A stretch of DNA of 64,000 bases from positions 62,001 to 126,000 of the forward strand of contig NZ_AJWX01000016.1 in the NCBI RefSeq assembly GCF_000263855.1, in the 5' to 3' direction. Below, one piece after another: positions 42,812 to 50,903 of the stretch. Every line of letters begins with the position of its first letter. Position 1 is the first letter of the stretch. Under the pieces are notes generated by a model. That model saw nothing but the letters and a program-made list of their open reading frames with translations, made no database searches and was not told the DNA's origin. The translations under genes and the position numbers were made by a program. The stretch is from Pseudomonas sp. M47T1. GTDB taxonomy: Bacteria > Pseudomonadota > Gammaproteobacteria > Pseudomonadales > Pseudomonadaceae.

Positions 42812-43576
42812 ATGAGCGAAGCAATCAAACAGCCTGTGGGCGCCGATGGCATTATCCAGATGCAGGGCGTGAACAAGTGGTACGGCCAGTTCCACGTACT
42901 GAAAGACATCAACCTGAACGTGAAACAGGGTGAACGTATCGTGCTGTGCGGGCCGTCGGGTTCGGGCAAGTCCACCACCATCCGCTGCCTCAATCGTCTG
43001 GAAGAGCACCAGCAGGGCCGTATCGTGGTGGATGGCGTGGAACTGACCAACGACCTCAAGCAGATCGAAGCCATCCGCCGCGAAGTGGGCATGGTGTTCC
43101 AGCATTTCAACCTGTTCCCGCACTTGACCATTCTGCAGAACTGCACCCTGGCACCGATGTGGGTGCGCAAGATGCCCAAGCGCAAGGCTGAGGAAATTGC
43201 CATGCACTACCTGGAGCGCGTACGCATTCCAGAGCAGGCACACAAATTCCCCGGCCAGCTCTCGGGCGGCCAACAGCAGCGCGTGGCCATTGCCCGTGCC
43301 TTGTGCATGAAGCCCAAGATCATGCTGTTCGACGAACCGACCTCGGCGCTGGACCCGGAAATGGTGAAAGAGGTACTGGACACCATGATCGGCCTGGCTG
43401 AAGACGGCATGACCATGTTGTGCGTAACCCACGAAATGGGCTTCGCCCGTACCGTGGCCAACCGCGTGATCTTCATGGACAAGGGCGAGATCGTGGAGCA
43501 GGCGCCGCCGAACGAGTTCTTTGATAACCCACAGAACGAGCGGACCAAGTTGTTTTTGGGGCAGATTCTGCATTGA
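42812..43576 (+). CDS. aapP: Amino acid ABC transporter ATPase AapP
   Basis: A 254-residue ABC ATPase that powers AapQM. Walker A GPSGSGKST near residue 47, signature LSGGQQQR near 150 and Walker B IMLFDEPTSALDPE near 170 are intact. GGAG lies before ATG 42812; the longer frame from 42704 overlaps aapM. A terminator follows. Confidence 0.96.
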   Translation: MSEAIKQPVGADGIIQMQGVNKWYGQFHVLKDINLNVKQGERIVLCGPSGSGKSTTIRCLNRLEEHQQGRIVVDGVELTNDLKQIEAIRREVGMVFQHFNLFPHLTILQNCTLAPMWVRKMPKRKAEEIAMHYLERVRIPEQAHKFPGQLSGGQQQRVAIARALCMKPKIMLFDEPTSALDPEMVKEVLDTMIGLAEDGMTMLCVTHEMGFARTVANRVIFMDKGEIVEQAPPNEFFDNPQNERTKLFLGQILH

Positions 43577-43594
43577 TGGATTGATGCACGATCA

Positions 43595-43623
43595 AAAACC
43601 CGGCCATGGTGCCGGGTTTTTTT
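43595..43623 (+). terminator. Terminator of aapJQMP
   Basis: AAAACCCGGC-CATGGT-GCCGGGTTTTTTT directly after aapP: a 10-bp stem, 6-base loop and T-run. The following 280 bases to the FadR gene hold one single REP and no gene. Confidence 0.92.
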
Positions 43624-43737
43624 ATGGTTCTTGGGGTGCTGAGCACCTACACCTGAAGCTACCCCCCCCTATCTGCAGCCAAACAAACAAAGCGGACAGT
43701 GGGAGATACCACTGGAACGGTACGCTGGAAACAAACA

Positions 43738-43761
43738 GTGGGAGCGGGTTATACCCGCGAA
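43738..43761. repeat. Single REP unit
   Basis: GTGGGAGCGGGTTATACCCG and on to CGAA is a lone REP hairpin with a TTATA loop, without the inverted partner seen at other sites in the window. Confidence 0.75.
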
Positions 43762-43906
43762 GCGCCGCGTGGGCGGCGCACGGTCTCAAGAGCGCCGATA
43801 AAGCATCGACACCTGGCCCATTACGACGAATGGCTAGCAATTTACCTTGCCAACCCAGGTCCCATTCCATACTCTGTTTCATCACTGCAATTCATCGGAT
43901 GATTGG

Positions 43907-44566
43907 ATGATTTCCCCGCTGATCAAACGCTCCCTGGTCGATCAAGCCTTGGACCAACTGCGCGACCGCATCACCCGTGGCCACTGGATCGTAGGCCAAC
44001 GCCTGCCCACGGAACCCGAGCTGGCCCTGGAACTGGGCATCAGCCGCAACACCGTGCGCGAGGCCATGCGCGTGCTGGCGTTCAGCGGCATGATCGAGAT
44101 TCGCCAGGGCGATGGCAGTTACCTGCGCGGCAGTGCCGACCCGTTCGACACGCTGAAAGTGCTGTCCAATTGCTCCATCGAGCAGGCCCGCGAAACCCGG
44201 CGCATCATCGAAGTGGAAGCCATTGGCCTGGCGGCGCAACGGCGTACCGAGGAAGACCTGGCGGCGTTGCGCGAAGCGCTCAAGCACAGCGGCGCGCATT
44301 ACCACACCGATCTGGATGGCTACATTGCCTGCGACCTGGTGTTTCACCGCTTGCTGGTGGATGCCGCGCACAACCCGACCCTGAGTCAGCTTTACCGGTT
44401 TTTTTCCAGCGTCGTCGGTGGGGCGATTCTGCATTCGCTCAACCACACCCCCCGCAACCCCCACGTATTCGACTTGCATGGCGAACTGTTGGCCGCCGTT
44501 GAAGCAAGCGACCCGGAACGGGCCATGTCGATCTGCCGTACGCTGATCGACGGCCCGGACCTTTGA
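43907..44566 (+). CDS. FadR-subfamily GntR regulator
   Basis: A 219-residue regulator. The winged helix-turn-helix occupies residues 10-75 (RLPTEPELALELGISRNTVREAMRVL), followed by an all-helical FCD effector domain with metal-binding candidates (Asp in YIACDLVFHRLL, and later His residues). It is 15 bases upstream of the MFS gene on the same strand and very likely controls that transporter. The effector is unknown. Confidence 0.88.
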   Translation: MISPLIKRSLVDQALDQLRDRITRGHWIVGQRLPTEPELALELGISRNTVREAMRVLAFSGMIEIRQGDGSYLRGSADPFDTLKVLSNCSIEQARETRRIIEVEAIGLAAQRRTEEDLAALREALKHSGAHYHTDLDGYIACDLVFHRLLVDAAHNPTLSQLYRFFSSVVGGAILHSLNHTPRNPHVFDLHGELLAAVEASDPERAMSICRTLIDGPDL

Positions 44567-44581
44567 TCGAGGAACTGCCTT

Positions 44582-45817
44582 ATGTCCACCCAAACCACCG
44601 AGGCGCTCAGTGCGTCGACCAATCCGCCGACGAACTTGCCCAGGCCTTGGCTGTTGCTGCTGGGGCTGGTACTGGTGGCCTTGAACCTGCGTCCGGCGCT
44701 GTCCAGCATGGCGCCGCTGTTGGGGCAGGTCTCTGAGAGCCTGGGGCTGAGCGGGTCGACGGCGGGGTTGCTGACCACCTTGCCGGTGCTGTGCCTGGGT
44801 CTGTTCGCGCCGCTGGCGCCGGTGCTGTCCCGCCGCTTTGGCGCTGAACGGGTGGTGCTGGGCATCCTGCTGCTGCTGGCCGCAGGTATTGCCCTGCGCA
44901 GCCAGTTCGGGGTGGTGGGGCTGTTCGCGGGCAGCGTGGTGTCGGGCGCCAGCATTGGCATCATTGGCGTACTGCTGCCGGGCATCGTCAAGCGCGACTT
45001 TCCCAAGAATGCCGGGACCATGACCGGTGTCTACACCATGGCGCTGTGCCTGGGTGCGGCCCTGGCGGCTGGCGCCAGCGTGCCGCTGGCGGAAGTGTTC
45101 GGCCATCGCTGGGCCCTGGGGCTCGGCTTCTGGGTGATCCCCGCGGTGCTGGCCGCCGTGTTCTGGTTGCCCCAGACCCTTCACAAGCATGGCGCCCACC
45201 ACGCGGCCTTCCGTGTGCGCGGCCTGTTCCGTGACCGTCTGGCCTGGCAAGTGACGCTGTTCATGGGCCTGCAGTCGTCGCTGGCCTACATCGTGTTCGG
45301 CTGGCTGCCCTCGATGCTGATCGGTCGTGGCCTGGGCGCGGCCGAGGCGGGCCTGGTGATGTCGTTCTCGATCATCATCCAACTGGGCAGCTCGCTGATC
45401 GCCCCGTGGCTGGCGACGCGCGGCAAGGACCAGCGCATTGCCATCGTCACCGTCATGGGCCTGACCCTGGCAGGCCTGTTCGGTTGCCTGTACGCGCCCT
45501 TGGGCGGCCTGTGGTTCTGGGCCGTGGTGTTGGGCCTGGGCCAGGGTGCCATGTTCGCCGTGGCGCTGACCCTGATTGTGTTGCGGGCCAGTGACTCCCA
45601 CGTGGCGGCCAACCTGTCGAGCATGGCTCAGGGCGTGGGTTATACCCTGGCGTCCATGGGGCCGCTGGCGGTGGGCCTGGTGCATGACTGGACCGGTGGC
45701 TGGAACGCGGTGGGCTGGATTTTTGCCGTGATCGGCAGCCTGGCGATCATTGCCGGCATGGGCGCCGGGCGCTCGTTGCACGTGCAGGTCACCAGCGAAA
45801 AACTGTCACCGCAGTAA
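44582..45817 (+). CDS. MFS transporter, CynX/NimT family
   Basis: A 411-residue inner-membrane transporter with twelve helices. The first helix is followed by LNLRPALSSMAPLL, the hallmark of the cyanate/2-nitroimidazole (CynX/NimT) family, and ANLSSMAQGVGYTLASMGPL near residue 345 is also typical. The substrate cannot be assigned: no cyanase or nitroimidazole gene is nearby. GAGGAA precedes the ATG. It forms a two-gene operon with the FadR-type regulator. Confidence 0.87.
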   Translation: MSTQTTEALSASTNPPTNLPRPWLLLLGLVLVALNLRPALSSMAPLLGQVSESLGLSGSTAGLLTTLPVLCLGLFAPLAPVLSRRFGAERVVLGILLLLAAGIALRSQFGVVGLFAGSVVSGASIGIIGVLLPGIVKRDFPKNAGTMTGVYTMALCLGAALAAGASVPLAEVFGHRWALGLGFWVIPAVLAAVFWLPQTLHKHGAHHAAFRVRGLFRDRLAWQVTLFMGLQSSLAYIVFGWLPSMLIGRGLGAAEAGLVMSFSIIIQLGSSLIAPWLATRGKDQRIAIVTVMGLTLAGLFGCLYAPLGGLWFWAVVLGLGQGAMFAVALTLIVLRASDSHVAANLSSMAQGVGYTLASMGPLAVGLVHDWTGGWNAVGWIFAVIGSLAIIAGMGAGRSLHVQVTSEKLSPQ

Positions 45818-45823
45818 CTTCTT

Positions 45824-45891
45824 GTGTGGGAGCTGGCTTGCCAGCGCGTTTTTTTTGGCCCTAAAAGCTCGCTGGCAAGCCAGCTCCCGCA
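45824..45891. repeat. REP pair, GAGCTGGCTTGCCAGC subtype
   Basis: GGGAGCTGGCTTGCCAGCG and its inverted partner CGCTGGCAAGCCAGCTCCC are separated by about 21 bases including TTTTTTTT. It is a different REP subtype from the GAGCGGGC pairs elsewhere and may serve as the MFS gene terminator. Confidence 0.88.
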
Positions 45892-45935
45892 GGGCGTAGT
45901 GCTAGGATAGCGCTACATCAACAAGAGGCCTGCCC

Positions 45936-46409
45936 ATGAGCGAAGCCAACGCTGCATTGATCACCCGTTTCTACCTGGCCTTCCAGCGCCTGGACGCCGA
46001 TGCCATGGCGGCCTGCTACAGCGATGACGTGGTGTTCAGCGATCCGGCGTTCGGCACTCTGCGCGGGAAGGACGCCGGCGACATGTGGCGCATGATGGCC
46101 TCGCGCGCCAAGGACTTCTCCCTGAGGTTCGACCATGTACACGCCCGTGACACCACCGGCGCCGCCCACTGGGTGCCGACCTATCTGTTCAGCGCCACCG
46201 GCCGCGTGGTGGTGAACAACATCCACGCCCGCTTCGTGTTTCGTGACGGCAAGATCTGCGAGCACCATGACCATTTCGATTTCTGGCGCTGGTCGCGTCA
46301 GGCCCTGGGGGTCAAGGGCCTGCTGCTGGGCTGGTCGCCGTTGCTCAAGGGCAAGGTCCGGCAGCAGGCGTTGAAAAGCTTGCGCGCGTTTCAAGCCGGG
46401 CGCGCCTGA
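45936..46409 (+). CDS. NTF2/SnoaL-like domain protein
   Basis: A 157-residue cytosolic protein with an NTF2-like alpha/beta cone fold, seen as ITRFYLAFQRLDADAMAACY followed by DDVVFSDPAFGTLRGKDAGD and later FRDGKICEHHDHFDFWRW. The family includes isomerases, hydrolases and binding proteins; no catalytic role can be assigned. AGAGG precedes the ATG. Its stop codon directly abuts the stop of the convergent secreted protein. Confidence 0.78.
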   Translation: MSEANAALITRFYLAFQRLDADAMAACYSDDVVFSDPAFGTLRGKDAGDMWRMMASRAKDFSLRFDHVHARDTTGAAHWVPTYLFSATGRVVVNNIHARFVFRDGKICEHHDHFDFWRWSRQALGVKGLLLGWSPLLKGKVRQQALKSLRAFQAGRA

Positions 46410-47324
46410 TCAACCGTTGGCGATGATCGCCTGGTCATCGCGGTGGTAGTCAAACCGCGCCTTGCTGCCGGCATCAGGTAGCTGGATCTGGATGACCGGG
46501 ATGAATTTTCCGGTCTGCTGGTGCCACTGCCTCTGCACGTGCTGGGCATCTTCACGGCCGCCCGCGTTGCCCTTGATATAGAAGAACGACTGGATTGGCA
46601 GTTCCTTGAAGCGTGATTCATCCCAGGCCGCGACGATGATTTCATTCCAGGCAAACGGTCGATCATTCATCAATTGCATCACCCGCAAGGCCTGGTAGAA
46701 GTTCTCCGCTCCTGGCATCTCTACCTTGTCACGTACATCAAACCCACACTGTGCGATAAAGCGCTGATCTTTGTTGCCCTGCCAGGCGTCGGGCGCGAAC
46801 GGCTGTGGCGAGTTGCGGTAATGGCTGACCCACTGTTCGGCTGTGTGTATGCCCAGCTTGTCACAACGGTTCTCTTTGATAGCCGGCGTGAGCGAGTTAT
46901 CGCCGCAGCCGGCCTTGTCGCGGGTCCAGGTATCGCCGTCGGTGGGGTAGGCGCACAGCGGGCGGTATTTCATGGTGCCGGCCGGGCGTTGCAACACGGG
47001 GGCGAGGGTATAGCCGCTTCGTGCACTTTCAGCCAGCGCGGTGATCGGTGCGTCTGCGCGCATGTACGAAAAGGAAATGCCGCCCTTTTCCACGGCTTTC
47101 GGGTTGTTGTTCCAGGTGAAGTACTTGTCGGACGGCTTGGTAACGCGCAACAGCGTGCCTGAACAACCATAGGCCGGCCTGCCGTCGCAGTTCTGTGGGG
47201 TGGCGTCGTATGAGGCCTGCATGGCTTTCGCAGTATCTGAGCCGAGGTCGGCGTGGGCGGCAAACGCCAGTGGCAAAGTCAGTGCGCAGGCCAGCAGGCT
47301 GCGCTTAGCAGGTTCAGGTTTCAT
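46410..47324 (-). CDS. Secreted cysteine-rich protein, halovibrin-like
   Basis: A 304-residue exported protein. A Sec signal peptide (LLACALTLPLAFAAHA) is followed by YDATPQNCDGRPAYGCSG, GGISFSYMRADAP, a Cys-rich middle (six cysteines in the mature chain) and a C-terminal IQSFFYIKGNAGG...VIQIQLPDAG...RFDYHRDDQAI. It is clearly related over its whole length to the first 310 residues of the protein at 48887-50182. From memory, pseudomonad proteins of this pattern are annotated halovibrin HvnA/HvnC, after a Vibrio fischeri NAD-modifying exoenzyme; I could not check this. GAGGC precedes ATG 47324. Confidence 0.7.
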   Translation of the reverse strand: MKPEPAKRSLLACALTLPLAFAAHADLGSDTAKAMQASYDATPQNCDGRPAYGCSGTLLRVTKPSDKYFTWNNNPKAVEKGGISFSYMRADAPITALAESARSGYTLAPVLQRPAGTMKYRPLCAYPTDGDTWTRDKAGCGDNSLTPAIKENRCDKLGIHTAEQWVSHYRNSPQPFAPDAWQGNKDQRFIAQCGFDVRDKVEMPGAENFYQALRVMQLMNDRPFAWNEIIVAAWDESRFKELPIQSFFYIKGNAGGREDAQHVQRQWHQQTGKFIPVIQIQLPDAGSKARFDYHRDDQAIIANG

Positions 47325-47526
47325 GGGGGTAGCCTCATGATGAATGGTCTAGCTACGCTATTTTTTTCGGCACCGGGTGTATGTCGCCCGAGCGGCCAGC
47401 CGTGGGGGAAAAACACGCTGCCTGTCCATGGTATTTGCCTGGGCCCGCGTAGGAGGGCGAGAGAAAGGGGACGCTTCCCCGTGAGAAAAGGTAGAATCGG
47501 GCTGTCCATGAACCGGCCCTGACTGC

Positions 47527-47838
47527 GTGATCGAATCCCCTTTGCCATCGCCCGCGAAACCCTGGTACGTCTACCTGGTACGCGCTGCCAACGGCTCGCT
47601 GTACTGCGGTATCAGCGACAACCCCGAGCGCCGTTTTACCCAGCACCAGAGCGGCAAGGGCGCGCGCTTTTTCAGCTCCAGCCCTGCGGTGGCATTGGTG
47701 TACGTGGAGTGCTGGCCCGACAAGGGCGAGGCCCTGCGCCAGGAGCGCCTGATCAAGCGCCTGCGCAAATGCGCCAAGGAGCGGTTAGTGGCGTCCTATG
47801 TGCCAATAGATCTGGCTGATGAGCCGCTATCGGCCTGA
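47527..47838 (+). CDS. GIY-YIG domain protein (UPF0213-like)
   Basis: A 103-residue single-domain GIY-YIG protein. The first motif reads WYVYLVRAANGSLYCGISDN (Tyr14-Tyr26 region), with the Arg in PERRFTQH and the Glu in QERLIKRL. Small stand-alone members of this kind are often called putative endonucleases; activity is unproven. The start is GTG 47527. It is divergent from the secreted-protein gene, with about 200 bases between them. Confidence 0.85.
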   Translation: MIESPLPSPAKPWYVYLVRAANGSLYCGISDNPERRFTQHQSGKGARFFSSSPAVALVYVECWPDKGEALRQERLIKRLRKCAKERLVASYVPIDLADEPLSA

Positions 47839-47902
47839 GCGGCTAGGCCACGATCCGGCACAGGGGTAAGCTTGACGTTTTAGCCCTGTGGCGGAACCGA
47901 AG

Positions 47903-48838
47903 ATGACCGAGCTGATCCTGCATCATTACCCCACGTCCCCGTTCGCCGAGAAAACCCGCCTGATGCTGGGCTTCAAAGGGCTGTCCTGGCGCTCGGTGCT
48001 GATTTCCCCGGTCATGCCCAAGCCGGACCTGGTGGCATTGACCGGCGGCTACCGCAAGACTCCGGTGTTGCAGGTGGGTGGCGATATCTACTGCGATACT
48101 GCGCTGATCGCCCGTCGTCTGGATCAGGAAAAAGCCCTGCCGGCGTTCTTCCCCGAAGGCCAGGAAATGACCGTGGCCACCTTCGCCGCCTGGGCCGATT
48201 CGGAGCTGTTTCGCCATGCGGTCAGCCTGGTGTTCCAGCCTGAGTCGGTGGCCGTGCGCTTTGCGCGTCTGCCCCCGGAAGCGATCAAGGCGTTCATCGC
48301 CGACCGTGCGCAGCTGTTCAGCGGCGGCAGCGCCACTCGCTTGCCACTGGAACAGGCCAAGCATCAATGGCCCGTGTTCATGGCCCGCCTGGAGCAGCAA
48401 TTGCAGCGCGAGGAAGGCGACTACCTGTTCGGCGAGCCGTCGATTGCCGACTTTGCCATGGCCCATCCACTGTGGTTCCTCAAGGGCACCCCGGTCACTT
48501 CGCCACTGGTGGACGACTACCCGGCAGTACACGCCTGGCTGGGCCGGGTGATGGGCTTCGGGCATGGCACCTACAGCGAACTCAGCGCCGAACAAGCACT
48601 GGAGATTGCCAATGCCAGCACGCCGGCGGCATTGCCCGAGGATGGCTTCGTGGACCCCAATGGCTTCAAGGCTGGGGACCAGGTGACCGTGTCGGCGATT
48701 GACTATGGTGTGGACCCCGTGGCGGGGGAGTTGCTGTACGCCGGGGGCGAAGAGTTGATCCTGCGCCGTGAGGACCCCAAGGCGGGCGTGGTGCATGTGC
48801 ACTTCCCTCGGTTGGGCTTTGTTTTGAAAGCCGCTTGA
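47903..48838 (+). CDS. GST family protein with extra C-terminal domain
   Basis: A 311-residue cytosolic protein. Residues 1-80 form a thioredoxin-like GST N-terminal domain (HHYPTSPFAEKTRLMLGFKG, then RKTPVLQVGGDIYCDTALIA with the cis-Pro and the Asp that contacts glutathione), and residues 90-225 the helical GST domain. The last 75 residues (VDPNGFKAGDQVTVSAIDYG...VHVHFPRLGF) form a beta-rich tail absent from ordinary GSTs of about 220 residues. ATG 47903 was preferred to GTG 47888. The substrate is unknown. Confidence 0.82.
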   Translation: MTELILHHYPTSPFAEKTRLMLGFKGLSWRSVLISPVMPKPDLVALTGGYRKTPVLQVGGDIYCDTALIARRLDQEKALPAFFPEGQEMTVATFAAWADSELFRHAVSLVFQPESVAVRFARLPPEAIKAFIADRAQLFSGGSATRLPLEQAKHQWPVFMARLEQQLQREEGDYLFGEPSIADFAMAHPLWFLKGTPVTSPLVDDYPAVHAWLGRVMGFGHGTYSELSAEQALEIANASTPAALPEDGFVDPNGFKAGDQVTVSAIDYGVDPVAGELLYAGGEELILRREDPKAGVVHVHFPRLGFVLKAA

Positions 48839-48844
48839 TCTAAA

Positions 48845-48872
48845 TGCCCTGCCTCTTGGAAGAGGCGGGGCA
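48845..48872. terminator. Possible bidirectional terminator hairpin
   Basis: TGCCCTGCCTCTT and AAGAGGCGGGGCA pair as a 13-bp stem with one T-G pair, seven bases after the GST stop and 15 before the stop of the convergent secreted-protein gene. T-runs are weak on both sides. Confidence 0.5.
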
Positions 48873-48886
48873 CGCGGTTTTGCCGT

Positions 48887-50182
48887 TTACTGGGCCACTA
48901 CAGAATTGCAGCCATCCTTGATGGATTGCTCATGCGAGACGTCGGGCCGAAAAGGTTCAAGGTTCCACGTGCTCTTATAGCGGGCGATTACCAGGTGGCA
49001 TACCAGTTGTCGACGCATGCCGCCTTGATCATTATTTTTCCACTGCTCATCCCCGGAAAACTTATTCCATAGCTCCAAGTACTCTTGATTGGTCCCGTTT
49101 TCGCGAATGTCTCGCCCGCAGGGAGTCGGTGTTACCATCAATGTCCACTCGTTGTGTTGAGTGCCAGGGTCATAGCGGAATACCCATTCACCTTTTTCGA
49201 TATATCCGGCCGGGCATAAGTTGGTAAAGGCTTCGCTTTGATCCCCAGCGCTATAGATAAAGCGGTTTTCCGGTGCGGCGGAAAAATTGAGTTGCAGGAT
49301 CGGGGCAGAATATCCAGATGCCTTCAGTTTTCGTTGGAAATTTTTGGCTGCGTCCAAGCTTCCGGGGCTATTGGGGTCGTAGTAAAAGGCATCGATATGT
49401 GCGAGCGTACCTGCGTCGGTGGTGCCGGTGCGCTTCAAGAGTTCCATATGACCTGTCGTGTACCAACTGGCTTCAACGCCTTCTGGATACGGAGGATCTA
49501 TAGGCGATTGATGAACGGTCAGTGCGGCATTCCATCCATCCTGGTCTTCGATATCCCAAGAGCATTGGTCCCATAGCGCTTCCCCGCGTTGTTTAAAGAA
49601 AGCAAGCCACTGCTGTGCCGTAGTAATCAGTAGCTTCCCACACGAACCGAAATTATTGCCGTTGCTGGTTGGCTTGCGCGGTGGTACATAAACGAAAGGC
49701 AGACCTGCTTGGTTGGCCATTTCAGCAGTGATTGCATCGCATCCGTTCATGCCTCGGTTGGTGTTGGAGGTGAAGCCGTCGAACGGAAAGAGGCACATCC
49801 AACCGTTCGAGTTGGGTGGCTGGTTGAGCGCGATGTCATCCATGGGTGATCTTAGAATGAAACCCTGGGCTTTGTATAAGTGGTTGGTCCCGACATCCTT
49901 CCTGATCCAGGAATAGGATACGCTTCCCATCACTTGGCGAAATGGGCTGGGGTCCCAAGGGTTGAAGTCTCCGTCGTCAGTGCCGCGAATTAAAACACCG
50001 CTGCAATAATAGTGTCCGCGTGGTGTGTTGCTGGCGTCTCGACAGTTATTGTTTGTAGAGTTGTAGTTGGCCTTGATTCTGCCGAGTGCTGCAGGCGCGT
50101 CGGTATCGGTGTCGGCCAGTGCGTTGGATATAATGATGAATAATGTAAGTAATAAACAGGGATGGGGTCGATAGTTTTTCAT
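48887..50182 (-). CDS. Secreted two-domain protein, halovibrin-like plus DUF2599-like
   Basis: A 431-residue exported protein. The signal peptide is CLLLTLFIIISNALA. Residues about 30-310 match the 304-residue secreted protein at 46410-47324 (NYNSTNNNC, YYCSGVLIRG, GSVSYSWIRKD, then IDAFYYDPNSPGSLDAA and APILQLNFSAAPENRFIY). The last 110 residues add a cysteine-containing tail (LCPAGYIEKGEWVFRY, MRRQLVCHLVIARYKSTWNL followed by EPFRPDV) that resembles DUF2599. Codon use is less GC-rich than in the neighbours and the upstream spacer is AT-rich, which suggests transfer. The start ATG 50182 has AAAGAGAA upstream. Toxin-like activity is speculation. Confidence 0.68.
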   Translation of the reverse strand: MKNYRPHPCLLLTLFIIISNALADTDTDAPAALGRIKANYNSTNNNCRDASNTPRGHYYCSGVLIRGTDDGDFNPWDPSPFRQVMGSVSYSWIRKDVGTNHLYKAQGFILRSPMDDIALNQPPNSNGWMCLFPFDGFTSNTNRGMNGCDAITAEMANQAGLPFVYVPPRKPTSNGNNFGSCGKLLITTAQQWLAFFKQRGEALWDQCSWDIEDQDGWNAALTVHQSPIDPPYPEGVEASWYTTGHMELLKRTGTTDAGTLAHIDAFYYDPNSPGSLDAAKNFQRKLKASGYSAPILQLNFSAAPENRFIYSAGDQSEAFTNLCPAGYIEKGEWVFRYDPGTQHNEWTLMVTPTPCGRDIRENGTNQEYLELWNKFSGDEQWKNNDQGGMRRQLVCHLVIARYKSTWNLEPFRPDVSHEQSIKDGCNSVVAQ

Positions 50183-50542
50183 GCCCGTGGTTCTCTTTGG
50201 GGGAGGCGGATCTTGTATATTGAGGCGCCAGGGCAATTATCGTGTGAGTTTTGTAATATTATGTCACCTGTCAGAACTGACAGGTGATGGCCGTACGATG
50301 GATTTTAATTTTTCTGAGGTTTTATGGAGTAACTAAGTATTCAGGCGGGGGCGTTCTAATGCAATTATTTTTGTTTGGCCGGCACCCTGCGTTGATGATG
50401 CCGTGTGTATTGTATTGGCGAAGCGACACACCATTGGTACCAGCGTCGGAATCCAAAGGCCTTCTTGCCGTTCTTGCCCTTGATGAGCGAAATGTACAAG
50501 GCCGGTGACCAGGCGGCGGTCGGGCTACATGTCCCGGCGGCG
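50183..50542. other. AT-rich spacer with ndpA fragment, no gene
   Basis: About 360 bases whose left half is AT-rich and probably holds the promoter of the secreted two-domain protein. A short ORF on the plus strand (50284-50508) has no recognisable product. The right part carries the ndpA-like fragment at 50462-50497. Confidence 0.55.
50462..50497 (-). pseudogene. Short fragment identical to part of ndpA
   Basis: 36 bases match 51373-51408 inside ndpA, same orientation, with a single mismatch (position 26, G for A). On the minus strand it reads YISLIKGKNGKK, against YISFIKGKNGKK in NdpA. No further similarity is visible on either side, so it is a scrap of a second ndpA copy or a duplication footprint. 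Confidence 0.7.
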
Positions 50543-50899
50543 TCAGTGAGGTTGCAGGGCCTTGATCATCTGCGGCTCGTCATACTGGCGCAGCAACGTG
50601 CCATTCACGTCCAGCATCGGAATGCCACGCCCGCCCAGTGCCTCATAGCGATGGCGCGCCTGGGCGTCCTTGTCGATGTCGAACTCCTTGTACGCCACCC
50701 CCTGGCGGTCCAGGAAGCGCTTGAAGTCCTTGCAGTACCCACACCAGTCGGTCGAATACAACGTCACTTGGGCGCTGGCGCGCGCCTGTGCGCTCAACTG
50801 CGAGGTAGGGTTGAAGAATGCTTCGATCTTGCCCCACTGCTGGGCGATCACCACCACCAGCAGTATGGGCAACACGCGCTTGAGGGTCTTGGCCAGCAC
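50543..50899 (-). CDS. Membrane-anchored glutaredoxin-like protein
   Basis: A 118-residue protein with an N-terminal helix (VLPILLVVVIAQQWGKIEAF) preceded by lysines and arginine, then a glutaredoxin fold with STDWCGYCKDF near residue 50 and the cis-Pro GGRGIPMLDVNG near residue 92. By the positive-inside rule the redox domain should face the periplasm. The start is GTG 50899, four bases after the ndpA stop, so it is cotranscribed with ndpA. Confidence 0.78.
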   Translation of the reverse strand: MLAKTLKRVLPILLVVVIAQQWGKIEAFFNPTSQLSAQARASAQVTLYSTDWCGYCKDFKRFLDRQGVAYKEFDIDKDAQARHRYEALGGRGIPMLDVNGTLLRQYDEPQMIKALQPH

Positions 50900-50903
50900 C
50901 CGG

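Noticed and set aside
50284..50508. 74-residue plus-strand frame in the AT-rich spacer
   Set aside because: No ribosome site and no recognisable product; its 3' part is antisense of the ndpA fragment.
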